Of a stretch of DNA of 13,377 nucleotides, positions 5,854 to 13,234 are shown in pieces (position 1 is the first letter of the stretch; the number at the start of each line of letters is the position of its first letter). The DNA comes from Anaerolineae bacterium. GTDB taxonomy: Bacteria > Chloroflexota > Anaerolineae > B4-G1 > SLSP01. The DNA is taken from contig JAIOSN010000112.1 of the NCBI GenBank assembly GCA_021107605.1, positions 1 to 13,377 on the forward strand, written 5' to 3'. Below the pieces are notes generated by a model, which saw only the letters and a list, made by a program, of their open reading frames with translations, was not told where the DNA came from and did no database searches. The position numbers and the translations under genes were made by a program.

Positions 5854-7092
5854 TTACAGGCTAGGAACCCCACCTAGACGCCCCATAACCCATAAATTGG
5901 ATAATGAGAGGCCGTTTTGATCCGCTTGCAGGATATCTTTTGAGACTTGTACCCGATATACTTTGGTAGCGCCTCCGGTCTCGAAGCCACGCTCTACGGC
6001 AAAAAGTCGAATGCAATCATCTTGCAAATCCAGACCATCCTACACTAAGGGGTTGTGTGTGGTAAGTAGGGCTTGCCGTGGCGGGTCGGAAGCGAGCATT
6101 AAGCGGCAGAAGAGACGTGTTACCGCACGTGCTAAACGCGGGTGCATGGCCTGGTCAAAGTTGTCGATAGCAAAAAGCCTGGGGGTGCGTGGATGTAGTG
6201 CCAGCACTAGGACGAAGAGTACATACAATACTCCCTCGCTGGCATCGTAACCAGAAATCTGGTTGCGCCCCTCGCGCATCCAAACGTCCTCAAAGCGTAA
6301 CAGTTTTCGACTGACAGGCACGTTCGAGGAGAGTAGCTGTCGCGAAGGTTGGGTGACGTCGAATTGCGCGACCCAATCCAACAGCTCCCAGAGCTCATCT
6401 AAATCCAATTTCCCCAACTGCTCTCCCTTCAAATCTAAAATTTCTTCAATGGCTTCGGGTAGGCGCCCGCCGAACAACCCCACGGGATCACGTTGAGAAC
6501 TATCTGGTGCTGTCCCTCGTAGCATGGGTGTATGGGGTGAGAAGATGGCATACGACTCCAAATAATCCAACAAGTCCTCGATCCCTTTCCCTAGATCCAA
6601 ATAGCGCCGGGCAAAATGCACCAATCCTGCTTCAGCCTGGAGTTTTGGCGTCTCTGGTAACTGTTCCAATCCTCCGCTGAGCCGTTTTCCTCGTGGACTA
6701 CGTCCGACAATCTGTTCCTGCCCGCGCCAGAGACTTTCGGTTCTGTAGATCCACCGAGGATTAGGGTCTTTTATAGGATTATCTAAGGCAACTTTATATC
6801 TAGCGATTTTTCCGGTCTCTGTACTGCTGGCTTCAAAGGTGATTGTAGTGCGCCAGCTATGTTCTCTCAACGATGTTTTGTAGAGTTTGGGAGTGCCCAA
6901 GCGTACTCCACGGGCGCTTAATTCTTTATCACTAACTTCTCCCGCTGCTGCGGCGCTCAAGACTCCTAACGCCTCTAGCAGACTGGTTTTGCCGCTACCA
7001 TTTGCGCCAATCAGAACATTTACTTGTCCTAATTCCAAATCTTGGAGTTCTAGCAAGGATTTAAATCCAGCTATGCTGATCTTATCTAACAT
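5854..7092 (-). pseudogene. ABC/AAA_21-type ATPase gene interrupted by one in-frame TAG
   Basis: From the ATG at 7090-7092 (AAGGAGA seven bases upstream) the frame encodes 350 residues. They comprise Walker A G-A-N-G-S-G-K-T (29-36), a signature-like D-A-S-E-G-V-L (283-289), a Walker B strand L-F-A-I-D-N-F-D-Q (306-314), M-H-P-R-L, and the H-loop L-T-T-H-N-P-L-V (343-350). A TAG then occurs at 6040-6042. Without any frame change, 61 more codons follow (beginning D-G-L-D-L-Q-D-D-C-I-R-L-F), ending at TAA 5854-5856. This tail looks like the normal continuation of the family, which often reads T-H-N-P-x-x-L-D-G-L-D-L. A TTG-to-TAG change would explain it. Uninterrupted length is 412 aa, without a long coiled coil. 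The shortened 350-aa protein keeps every nucleotide-binding motif, so it may not be dead. Known relatives are ATPase subunits of OLD-like anti-phage systems. The gene lies 54 bases after nnr. Function is inferred from its TOPRIM partner. Confidence 0.8.
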
Positions 7093-7146
7093 GAGATTAT
7101 CTCCTTCTAACAAGCCTGAAACTTTGCGTAATTGGTGAAAAACAAA

Positions 7147-8802
7147 TTACACCAAACTCAGAAACGCCTCCGGCAAAGCGTGGACGACGTCGCTGGCTCG
7201 CATCCCCGCCTCTCCGTATTCTTGACGGGCCAGTTCCCCGGCCAGCGCGTGCAGATATGCCCCGGTCACGGCGGCCTCGAAAGCCTCCAATCCCTGGGCG
7301 CGCAGCGCCACAATGACCCCGGCCAGCACGTCGCCGGTGCCGGCCGAGGCCAGCCCCGCGTTGGCAAAGGGCAGGAGCAATGCCCGCCCGTCAGCCGCCG
7401 CGATGACGGTGAACGCACCTTTGAGCACGACTACCTGTCCCCATTTTTGCGCGTACTCCCCGGCGACCTGCCAGCGGTCGGCTTGAATTTCCGTCACACT
7501 CAGACCGGTCAACCGCGCCATCTCGCCGGGATGAGGGGTGAGGATGCTTTGGGGCGATAGCAATTCCGGCCAGTTGGGTTGCGCGCTCAAAATGTTCAAC
7601 CCGTCAGCATCTACGATCAGGGGCGGGAGTTGCCGTTGCTTCCTTGCTCCTGCTACATTCTCGGCAGAGAGAAACCCAGGTCGCCGCTTTCCCGAGTTGT
7701 GACCGCATAATTCCTTGATGAACTCCACCGTCTCCGTCGCTTGCCCCAAGCCTGGTCCCACCAGGAGCGCGTCATATTCCGCCAGCGGTTCCTGGAGCGT
7801 GGAGAGCGCATCCGAAGTGATGGCCCCCAGCACCTCCGGCAGGAGCAGGTAAGTGGCCTCTGGCGCCAGTGGTACCAGGCTGGCATGTAGCGAACCGGCT
7901 ATCCCCAGCGTGACCAACCCCGCGCCGCTGCGCACGGCAGCTTGTGCGGCCAGAGCCGCGGCGCCCGTGTAATTCACCGAACCGGCGACCAACAACGCTT
8001 TACCAAAGGTCCCCTTGTGCGCGTTGCTCCCTCGTTGCGGCAACCAGGCGCGGATCAGTTGCGGCATCGCCAACGCCGGGCCGTCTGGGGAAGGCGTCAC
8101 TTCGGTGGGAATACCAATCTCGGCCACTACCAGCTCGCCGGTCAGCTCTGCGCCGGGGAAGCGGAACTGTCCGGGCTTGGGATGAGCGAAGGTCACGGTG
8201 AGCTGGGCCGGCAAGGTCAGCGGGGCCGCCTCTCCCGTGTCGAAATCCAGTCCGGAAGGCCCATCCACGGCAACGATGAATGGCGTGGGGCGTCTTTGCT
8301 GCTGCGGGCGATTGAGAGACGTTAGCGGACGTTGCCGGCGCTGGGCCAATGCTGCCCGCGTTACCCGGAGTATTGCGACGATACCACCTCGGAGGGGCAG
8401 TTTAGCTCCTGTGCCCAGCAGCGCGTCGATGAGTAGCTGCGACCAGGAGAGTAAACGGCGTAATTCGCCACCTTCCGTCTCCTCCGCGTGAGTGTAGATC
8501 GCTACTCCATGCTCCATCGCCGCTTTGAAGACCGGATCGCTCTCCGGGTCGCGTGTGTGGGAGAGATACGCCGTCACCTGTGCGCCGGCCTCGGCCAGAT
8601 AACGGGCCGCGACCAGTCCATCGCCGCCGTTATTCCCTGGCCCCACCAGCACCAACACCCGGCGACCTTTGACCTGCTGGCGTTCCAAAATTGCGCGCGC
8701 GACTCCTTGTCCGGCTAAATCCATCATCCGCTGATATGGATGTCCGGTCGCGGCGGCGGCTTGTTCCAACTTTTGTATTTCAGCTACGGATAGAATACGC
8801 AT
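7147..8802 (-). CDS. nnr: Bifunctional NAD(P)H-hydrate epimerase / ADP-dependent NAD(P)H-hydrate dehydratase (551 aa)
   Basis: This metabolite-repair enzyme converts R-NAD(P)HX to S-NAD(P)HX and then dehydrates it to NAD(P)H with ADP. The N-terminal YjeF_N epimerase domain (about 1-230) shows V-G-P-G-N-N-G-G-D-G-L (53-63), L-I-D-A-L-L-G-T-G (124-132) and V-D-G-P-S-G-L-D-F-D-T-G-E (179-191). The C-terminal ribokinase-like dehydratase domain (about 245-551) shows H-K-G-T-F-G-K-A-L-L-V-A-G (262-274), V-G-P-G-L-G (348-353), D-A-D-G-L-N (398-403), T-P-H-P-G-E (422-427) and the nucleotide loop A-G-T-G-D-V-L-A-G (487-495). Two Arg/Gln-rich stretches (about 155-173 and 366-394) look like loop insertions. 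The ATG at 8802 has AAGGAT eight bases upstream and lies 14 bases after the glycosyltransferase stop, so the genes are probably one transcript. The assignment is firm. Confidence 0.95.
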   Translation of the reverse strand: MRILSVAEIQKLEQAAAATGHPYQRMMDLAGQGVARAILERQQVKGRRVLVLVGPGNNGGDGLVAARYLAEAGAQVTAYLSHTRDPESDPVFKAAMEHGVAIYTHAEETEGGELRRLLSWSQLLIDALLGTGAKLPLRGGIVAILRVTRAALAQRRQRPLTSLNRPQQQRRPTPFIVAVDGPSGLDFDTGEAAPLTLPAQLTVTFAHPKPGQFRFPGAELTGELVVAEIGIPTEVTPSPDGPALAMPQLIRAWLPQRGSNAHKGTFGKALLVAGSVNYTGAAALAAQAAVRSGAGLVTLGIAGSLHASLVPLAPEATYLLLPEVLGAITSDALSTLQEPLAEYDALLVGPGLGQATETVEFIKELCGHNSGKRRPGFLSAENVAGARKQRQLPPLIVDADGLNILSAQPNWPELLSPQSILTPHPGEMARLTGLSVTEIQADRWQVAGEYAQKWGQVVVLKGAFTVIAAADGRALLLPFANAGLASAGTGDVLAGVIVALRAQGLEAFEAAVTGAYLHALAGELARQEYGEAGMRASDVVHALPEAFLSLV

Positions 8803-8816
8803 AGATATCCTTTTTG

Positions 8817-10721
8817 TTAATCTAAGGGAAATTCCACTGCCGCAGCGGCGGGATTACCGGCGACATCCACTATCGGGATATTTTCCAGGCCAGGATAGGT
8901 ATATTGCCCTACCTGCAAAATGTAGGGGGGCGGCGGCGCATCCGGTGCGATGGTGAGCGAAAATTGCATCTTTATGTGATCCCCCGGTTGCCAGCGGGAT
9001 GTGGGCCAGCCTACATCATCCACCTGGCCGCAAGTTTGCCCCTCTTGAGATAACCAGTGAATGAACCAATGTACGTCTTGCTGATAGGGGCCGCTGGTGC
9101 TTTCCCAGCCCAAGATGACCTGCACAGTTTCTCCCGGCGCTGCGTTCCCTCTTATCTGATACCCTAGCAAGCGACTACCAGAAGCCCACTTGGCCGAGGC
9201 CGGTTGCAGGTCGGCAAAAGAGTCTCCCTGGCTAGCTGGCTCCCATAAGTGATAATGATATTGCTCGCCCCAGGGCGAGGCGGGGAGGGGTGTCGCCACC
9301 GCTCGCGTGCCGGTGAGGGTTTGGTTAGCCGTCAGCACTTCGGAGGCTACCAATAGCACCGCTCTATGAGGTGGGTAAACGGTCGTGTGATGTCCATCAA
9401 CGAGCCGATGGACTGTCCCCGCTAGCAACGCATTGAGAACGGCTGCTTTCTCATCCCAGGGTTGAGTGCCGGGCAACAATAACAGCGCCTCTTCAGCTTC
9501 TTGTTCTGTGACCAGAGCGCGTGTCTGCTGGGCGGCGCTCCACCAATAACCCAACGGGGTGCCATACCCTGCGACGCCCTGCTTTACATCCTGTAAAGTA
9601 TGTACCCAAATATTCCCCTGCCAGAGAGCGACCAGGAGTAACAAGCCAGTGGCTAACCAACCTAGCCTGTTGTGGCGCCGGCAAGCCAGTTCCACGCCTG
9701 CGGCGGGCAATACGTAGAGGGTCGGTAGCAATACGATCAGATAGTGAAATTGAATTTCAAAGGGAAATAGCAAAGCCGCGAGGGATGTAAGCACAAGCCA
9801 AGCCCCCAAAAAACGTATCCGCCGGTCATCTCTTCGTTGGAATAGAAAGAGTATTCCTCCCAATGAAAATATGACCAACAATAGAACAACTAACCCCTTG
9901 AGAGTGAAGAGTGTAGCGGGCCAAGACGTGCCCAATAACCAACTTGAAATCCAGCCGGGGAGTGGTGGCAGAACGGATTTGCCGGCCGCGCTGGCCTGGT
10001 TTAGGAAACTAGGCAGTTGCGGCGCGACCGTGAGTAAATATGGGAGGCAGGGAATGATGAAGGCCGCGGCTGCTATTCCCAGTTGCCGCCAGGTGAGCTC
10101 TGAGCGTCGTTCCCAGTAGAGCCAGATTAGGGCGGGCAGCAGCAAGAGCGGGGAGAACGTGGTGAGCAGGAGGAGGGCAAAGGCAAAAGTGGCTACAGCT
10201 GCGTAGCGTCCGGCTCGCTCGCGGGGGACGCTAAGAAATGCTAGCCCGGCGCCTAAGAAAAATGTGGTTAGCGGGAGTAGTAAGTCAGCAGTGAAAAGCT
10301 TGCGTGCATAGAGAATCGCCTGCGGGTTGAACGCCAATAATAATCCAGCGCTGAATGCGGCGCGTTTGCTAAGTAGCCGGCGGAGAATTAGATAGAATGC
10401 CCCGGTTGCCAGGGCCGCTAGCAAGCCTAGCCAGCCGGTGGCCACGCGGGGATCGCGGCTAATTTTCAATGGTAGGGCCAGGGTATAGATCAACAGGGGA
10501 GCTTTGGGGAAACCGATGGAGGCAGTCGAGCCGGTCCAGCGCCAGACGCCGCGTAACAATTGGTAGGCTAGCTGATAGTGGCGGGCCTCATCTATCTTGA
10601 ATTCGGCCAAATTTAGATACGTGAGACGGGGAAGTGCTGCTAAGAGTATCAGAGCGCTAGCCAGCAACTGGTCATGCCAGGAGTGCAGTGAGGAAGTGGG
10701 CATTTCAGGCGGTGTGCGCAT
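8817..10721 (-). CDS. GT39/PMT-like membrane glycosyltransferase (634 aa)
   Basis: This is an ArnT/PMT-like integral membrane enzyme expected to transfer sugar from a polyprenyl-phosphate donor at the outer face of the membrane. The first extracytoplasmic loop, after helix 1 (18-38), carries L-A-E-F-K-I-D-E-A-R-H-Y (38-49). D44-E45 match the catalytic acidic pair of the GT-C fold. About ten further hydrophobic segments run to roughly residue 365. A soluble C-terminal region follows, and its last part (about 515-634) contains L-L-G-Y-Q-I, P-G-E-T-V-Q-V-I-L-G-W, P-T-S-R-W-Q-P-G-D and Y-I-L-Q-V-G-Q-Y. I recall this beta-rich domain from many Chloroflexota GT39 proteins. The ATG at 10721 overlaps the MogA/MoaB gene by 17 bases; an alternative ATG at 10703 starts one base after that gene's TGA. 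Neither has a strong ribosome site, so translational coupling is likely. The acceptor is unknown. Confidence 0.85.
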   Translation of the reverse strand: MRTPPEMPTSSLHSWHDQLLASALILLAALPRLTYLNLAEFKIDEARHYQLAYQLLRGVWRWTGSTASIGFPKAPLLIYTLALPLKISRDPRVATGWLGLLAALATGAFYLILRRLLSKRAAFSAGLLLAFNPQAILYARKLFTADLLLPLTTFFLGAGLAFLSVPRERAGRYAAVATFAFALLLLTTFSPLLLLPALIWLYWERRSELTWRQLGIAAAAFIIPCLPYLLTVAPQLPSFLNQASAAGKSVLPPLPGWISSWLLGTSWPATLFTLKGLVVLLLVIFSLGGILFLFQRRDDRRIRFLGAWLVLTSLAALLFPFEIQFHYLIVLLPTLYVLPAAGVELACRRHNRLGWLATGLLLLVALWQGNIWVHTLQDVKQGVAGYGTPLGYWWSAAQQTRALVTEQEAEEALLLLPGTQPWDEKAAVLNALLAGTVHRLVDGHHTTVYPPHRAVLLVASEVLTANQTLTGTRAVATPLPASPWGEQYHYHLWEPASQGDSFADLQPASAKWASGSRLLGYQIRGNAAPGETVQVILGWESTSGPYQQDVHWFIHWLSQEGQTCGQVDDVGWPTSRWQPGDHIKMQFSLTIAPDAPPPPYILQVGQYTYPGLENIPIVDVAGNPAAAAVEFPLD

Positions 10722-11220
10722 GTCCCACTGCGCCGGGTGGATCCCCGCGCAGCAACGCGATAGCGTGCGGCAGTGCTGGGATGATTACTTGGAGATTCTC
10801 GCAGGCGGCTATGGGGCTACCGGGCAAGTTCACGATGAGCGTTAGTCCACGGATGCCGCAGACGGCCCGCGAGAGCATGGCGTGGGGCGTGATACGGAGA
10901 GATGCCGCGCGCATAGCCTCGGCTAGACCGGGCGCTTCCTTTTCGATCACCTCGCGGGTCGCTTCCGGCGTCACGTCACTGGGCGTGAACCCGGTCCCGC
11001 CGGTGATGAGGATGAGGTCTATCTCACCGCCATCGGCCCAGACGCACAGTTGCGCGGCGATCTTGGCGTGGTCATCGGGCAAGATCGCCGTGGCAACGAT
11101 CTTAGCGGGGAGAGTTCGTCTGACCAATGTTTGTAGCGCCGGCCCGCTCTTATCCGCGTAGATACCAGCTGCGGCGCGGTCGCTGGAGGTGAGTACGGCA
11201 ACCCGAATGGGATCAGGCAT
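10705..11220 (-). CDS. moaB: MogA/MoaB-type molybdopterin biosynthesis protein (171 aa)
   Basis: This is a soluble single-domain protein of the MoCF_biosynth family (PF00994), which binds molybdopterin and, as MogA/MoaB, adenylylates it before metal insertion. The motifs are in family order: V-A-V-L-T-S-S-D-R (7-15) with G-I-Y-A-D-K-S-G (19-26), L-I-L-I-T-G-G-T-G-F (69-78), P-S-D-V-T-P-E-A (80-87) with the catalytic-type Asp82, G-L-A-E-A-M-R-A-A-S (98-107) and V-N-L-P-G-S-P (130-136). Many homologues have Lys after G-S-P; here it is Ile. The ATG has AAGGAT nine bases upstream and lies 26 bases after the response regulator gene. The 3' end overlaps the glycosyltransferase start. No other molybdenum cofactor gene is visible. 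MogA and MoaB cannot be separated by eye. Confidence 0.92.
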   Translation of the reverse strand: MPDPIRVAVLTSSDRAAAGIYADKSGPALQTLVRRTLPAKIVATAILPDDHAKIAAQLCVWADGGEIDLILITGGTGFTPSDVTPEATREVIEKEAPGLAEAMRAASLRITPHAMLSRAVCGIRGLTLIVNLPGSPIAACENLQVIIPALPHAIALLRGDPPGAVGHAHTA

Positions 11221-11246
11221 AATATTTATCCTTCAGAGCAAGGGGA

Positions 11247-11606
11247 CTACTTCGCTAGTTCGTGAATACGTTGGAGCAATTCCTGGGGACGGAAAGGTTT
11301 GAGAATGAACTCAGTTGCTCCCAGGCGGAGACATTTATCTTTTAGATCCATACCGGAAATCATGATGACTGGAATCTGCGACATGCGCGGATGGCTTTTC
11401 AGTTTCTTCAAAACAGGGAAAGTATCGACGCCGGCTAGATGCACATCTAGCAAGATGAGATCGGGCATAGTTTCTTCAGCAGTCGGTAAAATATCCGTGA
11501 GCTGGCTTACCGGGACCGGTTGATCGCCTTCCAATTCCAACAAGGTGGACAGTAAGCCACGCATAGTTCGATCATCTTCCGCAATAAGTATTTTCGCCAT
11601 CGTCAT
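11247..11606 (-). CDS. Stand-alone response regulator receiver domain (119 aa)
   Basis: This CheY-like protein consists of one receiver domain. Conserved positions are all present: acidic pocket E10-D11-D12 (I-A-E-D-D), phosphoacceptor D54 (L-I-L-L-D-V-H-L), switch S84 (I-M-I-S-G-M), and K103-P104-F105 in the last loop. There is no DNA-binding or enzymatic output domain, so it acts by phosphorylation-dependent protein contact or as a phosphate relay. The ATG at 11606 has GAGGAGAG four bases upstream. An ATG two codons later would be at a longer spacing. The stop is TAG. No histidine kinase is in the window. It is the first gene of the minus-strand run, with a possible operator at 11647-11667 in front. 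Confidence 0.93.
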   Translation of the reverse strand: MTMAKILIAEDDRTMRGLLSTLLELEGDQPVPVSQLTDILPTAEETMPDLILLDVHLAGVDTFPVLKKLKSHPRMSQIPVIMISGMDLKDKCLRLGATEFILKPFRPQELLQRIHELAK

Positions 11607-11637
11607 TTTCTCTCCTCAGATATCTTTAGTACAACGT

Positions 11638-11667
11638 ATTTTACCATATTCCAGCCGCTATGGAATA
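11638..11667 (-). promoter_or_regulatory. Candidate promoter and inverted-repeat operator of the response regulator
   Basis: On the minus strand a -10-like TAAAAT lies at 11638-11643, about 32 bases before the ATG. Just upstream, TATTCCA (11647-11653) and TGGAATA (11661-11667) form an exact 7-base inverted repeat with 7 bases between, where the -35 region would be. No good -35 hexamer is present. The arrangement fits a dimeric regulator bound at the promoter, but this rests on one site only. Confidence 0.35.
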
Positions 11668-11704
11668 GAGCCGGACGTTGAAGCAGCACGGCCGGCAATC
11701 GCAC

Positions 11705-11812
11705 GCCTACTGAAGTAGGCTACCAGAGACCAGGGGGCCGTTGCTCCACCTACGTGGAGCAGATCTAGCGTGTTAACGCCCGGCGCCGCCCGCGGGGATC
11801 ACAATCCCCGCG
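11705..11812. repeat. Cluster of three palindromic hairpins
   Basis: Three hairpins occur in about 110 bases. GCCTACT-GA-AGTAGGC (11705-11720) has the same GCC-N4-GA-N4-GGC form as hairpins at the right end of the window. GCTCCAC-CTAC-GTGGAGC (11743-11760) has a 7-base-pair stem. CGCGGGGAT-CACA-ATCCCCGCG (11791-11812) has a 9-base-pair stem. None is followed by a U tract. They look like mobile or REP-like palindromic units rather than terminators. Confidence 0.6.
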
Positions 11813-11848
11813 AAGCACCAAACACCGGTGGGGCTATTTATGCCCAGC

Positions 11849-11876
11849 TTGCTGGCTTCTGCTTAACGCATATTAT
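11849..11876 (+). promoter_or_regulatory. Candidate promoter of the epimerase gene
   Basis: TTGCTG (11849-11854) and TATTAT (11871-11876) are 16 bases apart, the same spacing as the two clear promoters at the left end. It would give a leader of about 195 bases. An alternative is TTGAAA (11978-11983) with GATACT (12002-12007) at 18 bases. I cannot decide between them. Confidence 0.3.
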
Positions 11877-12076
11877 AAGAGTACGTTTCATTGCGGTTGA
11901 ATTTCTGGTGGAGTATGGTGTGTTCCGTTTTGAGAAGATTTACGCAACACGCAACCTGGACGCATCTCGCAACTCATTTGAAACATACCCATATCATAAA
12001 AGATACTGAAAAGCGAGAGGGCAACTTCGTAACCGTAGCCCGCAATTTGAGCAAACCTATTTCAGAGGAGGGAGAG

Positions 12077-13054
12077 ATGATTTTGGTGACGGGCGCGACA
12101 GGGCATGTGGGGAATATGTTGGTGCGGAAGTTGTTATCCCGTGGTGAACGGGTGCGGGTGATGGTGCTGCCGGATGATCCCTGCGTCTCGTTGGCGGGGT
12201 TGGACATGGAGTGCGTGAGTGGTAACGTGCTCGCTCCGCCGGCGTTGGAGCGGGCGTTGGCCGGGGTGGAGACGGTCTATCACCTAGCCGGCATTATCTC
12301 TATCTTGCCGGGCGCGGAGATGTTGATGCAGCGCGTCAACGTTGAGGGGGTGCGCAATATAGCCCAGGCCGCGCTCCAGGCGGGAGTTCGGCGGATGGTA
12401 CATGTAAGCTCGGTACATGCTTTCCGCCGGCCAGCGCAGAGTAGAATGGTGGACGAGACGGAGCCGTTGGCCTTGGAAGGGGCGGCGGCCGGCGTTTATG
12501 ACCGCACCAAAGCGGAAGGTACGCAGGCGGTCTTGGAGGTGGTGAAGGAAGGCTTAGACGCGGTGATCGTTTGTCCTACCGGCATCATCGGGCCGCACGA
12601 CTATCTCCGTTCGGAGATGGGGCAGACGATCTCGGAGTACACAAGGAAACGTCCGCATCTGTTGGTAGCGGGCGCGTATGATTTTGTGGATGTGCGCGAT
12701 GTTGTCCAGGGTGTTCTGGCGGCCGGCGCGCAGGGGCACAGCGGTGAACTCTACATCTTATCGGGGACGCATATTGCTCTGCCGGAGTTACACGATTTGG
12801 TGCAGGAACTGGCGGGGATCCATTCTCCCAAGCTGGTGTTGCCGTTCAGCTTGGCTTTAGCTGGAGCGCGGTTGGCGGAGCTCGGTTATCGACTGACCAA
12901 GATAACGCCCCGTTTTACCAGCTATGCGTTGCGCACGGTGCATGATAGCGCGCTCTTCAGCCGGGCCAAAGCAGAGCGTGAGTTGGGGTATCATCCGCGC
13001 ACCCTGCGGGAGACGCTGGCGGATACTATCGCGTGGCATGGAGCGCGGGCTTGA
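12077..13054 (+). CDS. NAD(P)-dependent extended-SDR epimerase/dehydrogenase (325 aa)
   Basis: The protein is a Rossmann-fold enzyme of the extended SDR type (NAD-dependent epimerase/dehydratase, PF01370). The coenzyme motif is T-G-A-T-G-H-V-G at 5-12; the conserved H-L-A-G follows at 69-72. The active site is S111/S112 (H-V-S-S-V-H) with Y141-x-x-x-K145 (V-Y-D-R-T-K-A-E). P-T-G-I-I-G-P is at 167-173 and F-V-D-V-R-D-V-V at 203-210. The C-terminus ends with the usual R-E-L-G-Y-H-P-R-T-L-R-E-T-L pattern. Overall it resembles the dihydroflavonol-reductase-like/HpnA-like branch acting on sugars or small ketones; the substrate is not determined. The frame is open upstream to 11891, but GAGGAGGGAGAG directly before the ATG at 12077, and the start of the Rossmann strand at residue 2, fix this start. 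It stands alone, with palindromic repeats on both sides. Confidence 0.92.
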   Translation: MILVTGATGHVGNMLVRKLLSRGERVRVMVLPDDPCVSLAGLDMECVSGNVLAPPALERALAGVETVYHLAGIISILPGAEMLMQRVNVEGVRNIAQAALQAGVRRMVHVSSVHAFRRPAQSRMVDETEPLALEGAAAGVYDRTKAEGTQAVLEVVKEGLDAVIVCPTGIIGPHDYLRSEMGQTISEYTRKRPHLLVAGAYDFVDVRDVVQGVLAAGAQGHSGELYILSGTHIALPELHDLVQELAGIHSPKLVLPFSLALAGARLAELGYRLTKITPRFTSYALRTVHDSALFSRAKAERELGYHPRTLRETLADTIAWHGARA

Positions 13055-13076
13055 GGAGTTCCAAGCTAAGAAAGTC

Positions 13077-13154
13077 AGTAGCCGCGGTTTCCATACCGCG
13101 CCTAGCTACGCAACGACACCGGCTAGCCCCGTGAACGGGGCGTGGCTCCGTAGC
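13077..13154. repeat. 78-base direct repeat, copy 1
   Basis: It is identical to 13300-13377 except for the two central bases of an inner palindrome: GA at 13133-13134 here, TC in the other copy. It contains hairpin CGCGGT-TTCCAT-ACCGCG (13083-13100) and hairpin GCCCCGT-GA-ACGGGGC (13126-13141). It begins 23 bases after the epimerase stop and may also act as its transcript end. Confidence 0.85.
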
Positions 13155-13227
13155 CCTGGCACTTTAGCCCCGCGCAGGCTCGGCAACCGCAGACCGGAAC
13201 GCCCCGGCCTGAAGTGCCAGGGCTACG
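13149..13227. repeat. 16-base inverted repeat enclosing 47 bases
   Basis: CGTAGCCCTGGCACTT (13149-13164) and its exact complement (13212-13227) face each other. The left arm overlaps the end of the 78-base repeat copy 1. Together they could form a cruciform or mark the ends of a small palindromic element. Confidence 0.75.
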
Positions 13228-13234
13228 CAACAAC

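Larger units (their letters stand above)
11607..12076. other. Intergenic region between divergent genes (470 bases)
   Basis: This stretch lies between the response regulator (minus) and the epimerase (plus). It contains the regulator's candidate promoter/operator, a cluster of three hairpins at 11705-11812 and a candidate epimerase promoter at 11849-11876. An open frame in phase with the epimerase runs back to 11891, but its sequence looks non-coding and a strong ribosome site fixes the start at 12077. I see no RNA gene. Confidence 0.6.

Noticed and set aside
6040..6042. Reassignment of TAG to an amino acid or selenocysteine/pyrrolysine-like recoding
   Set aside because: TAG ends three other genes in the window at natural protein ends. 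Pyrrolysine is not expected in this family, and no special downstream structure is evident.
11891..12076. N-terminal extension of the epimerase by 62 residues
   Set aside because: The extension lacks protein-like composition and a ribosome site, whereas GAGGAGGGAGAG and the Rossmann strand start exactly at the ATG of 12077.
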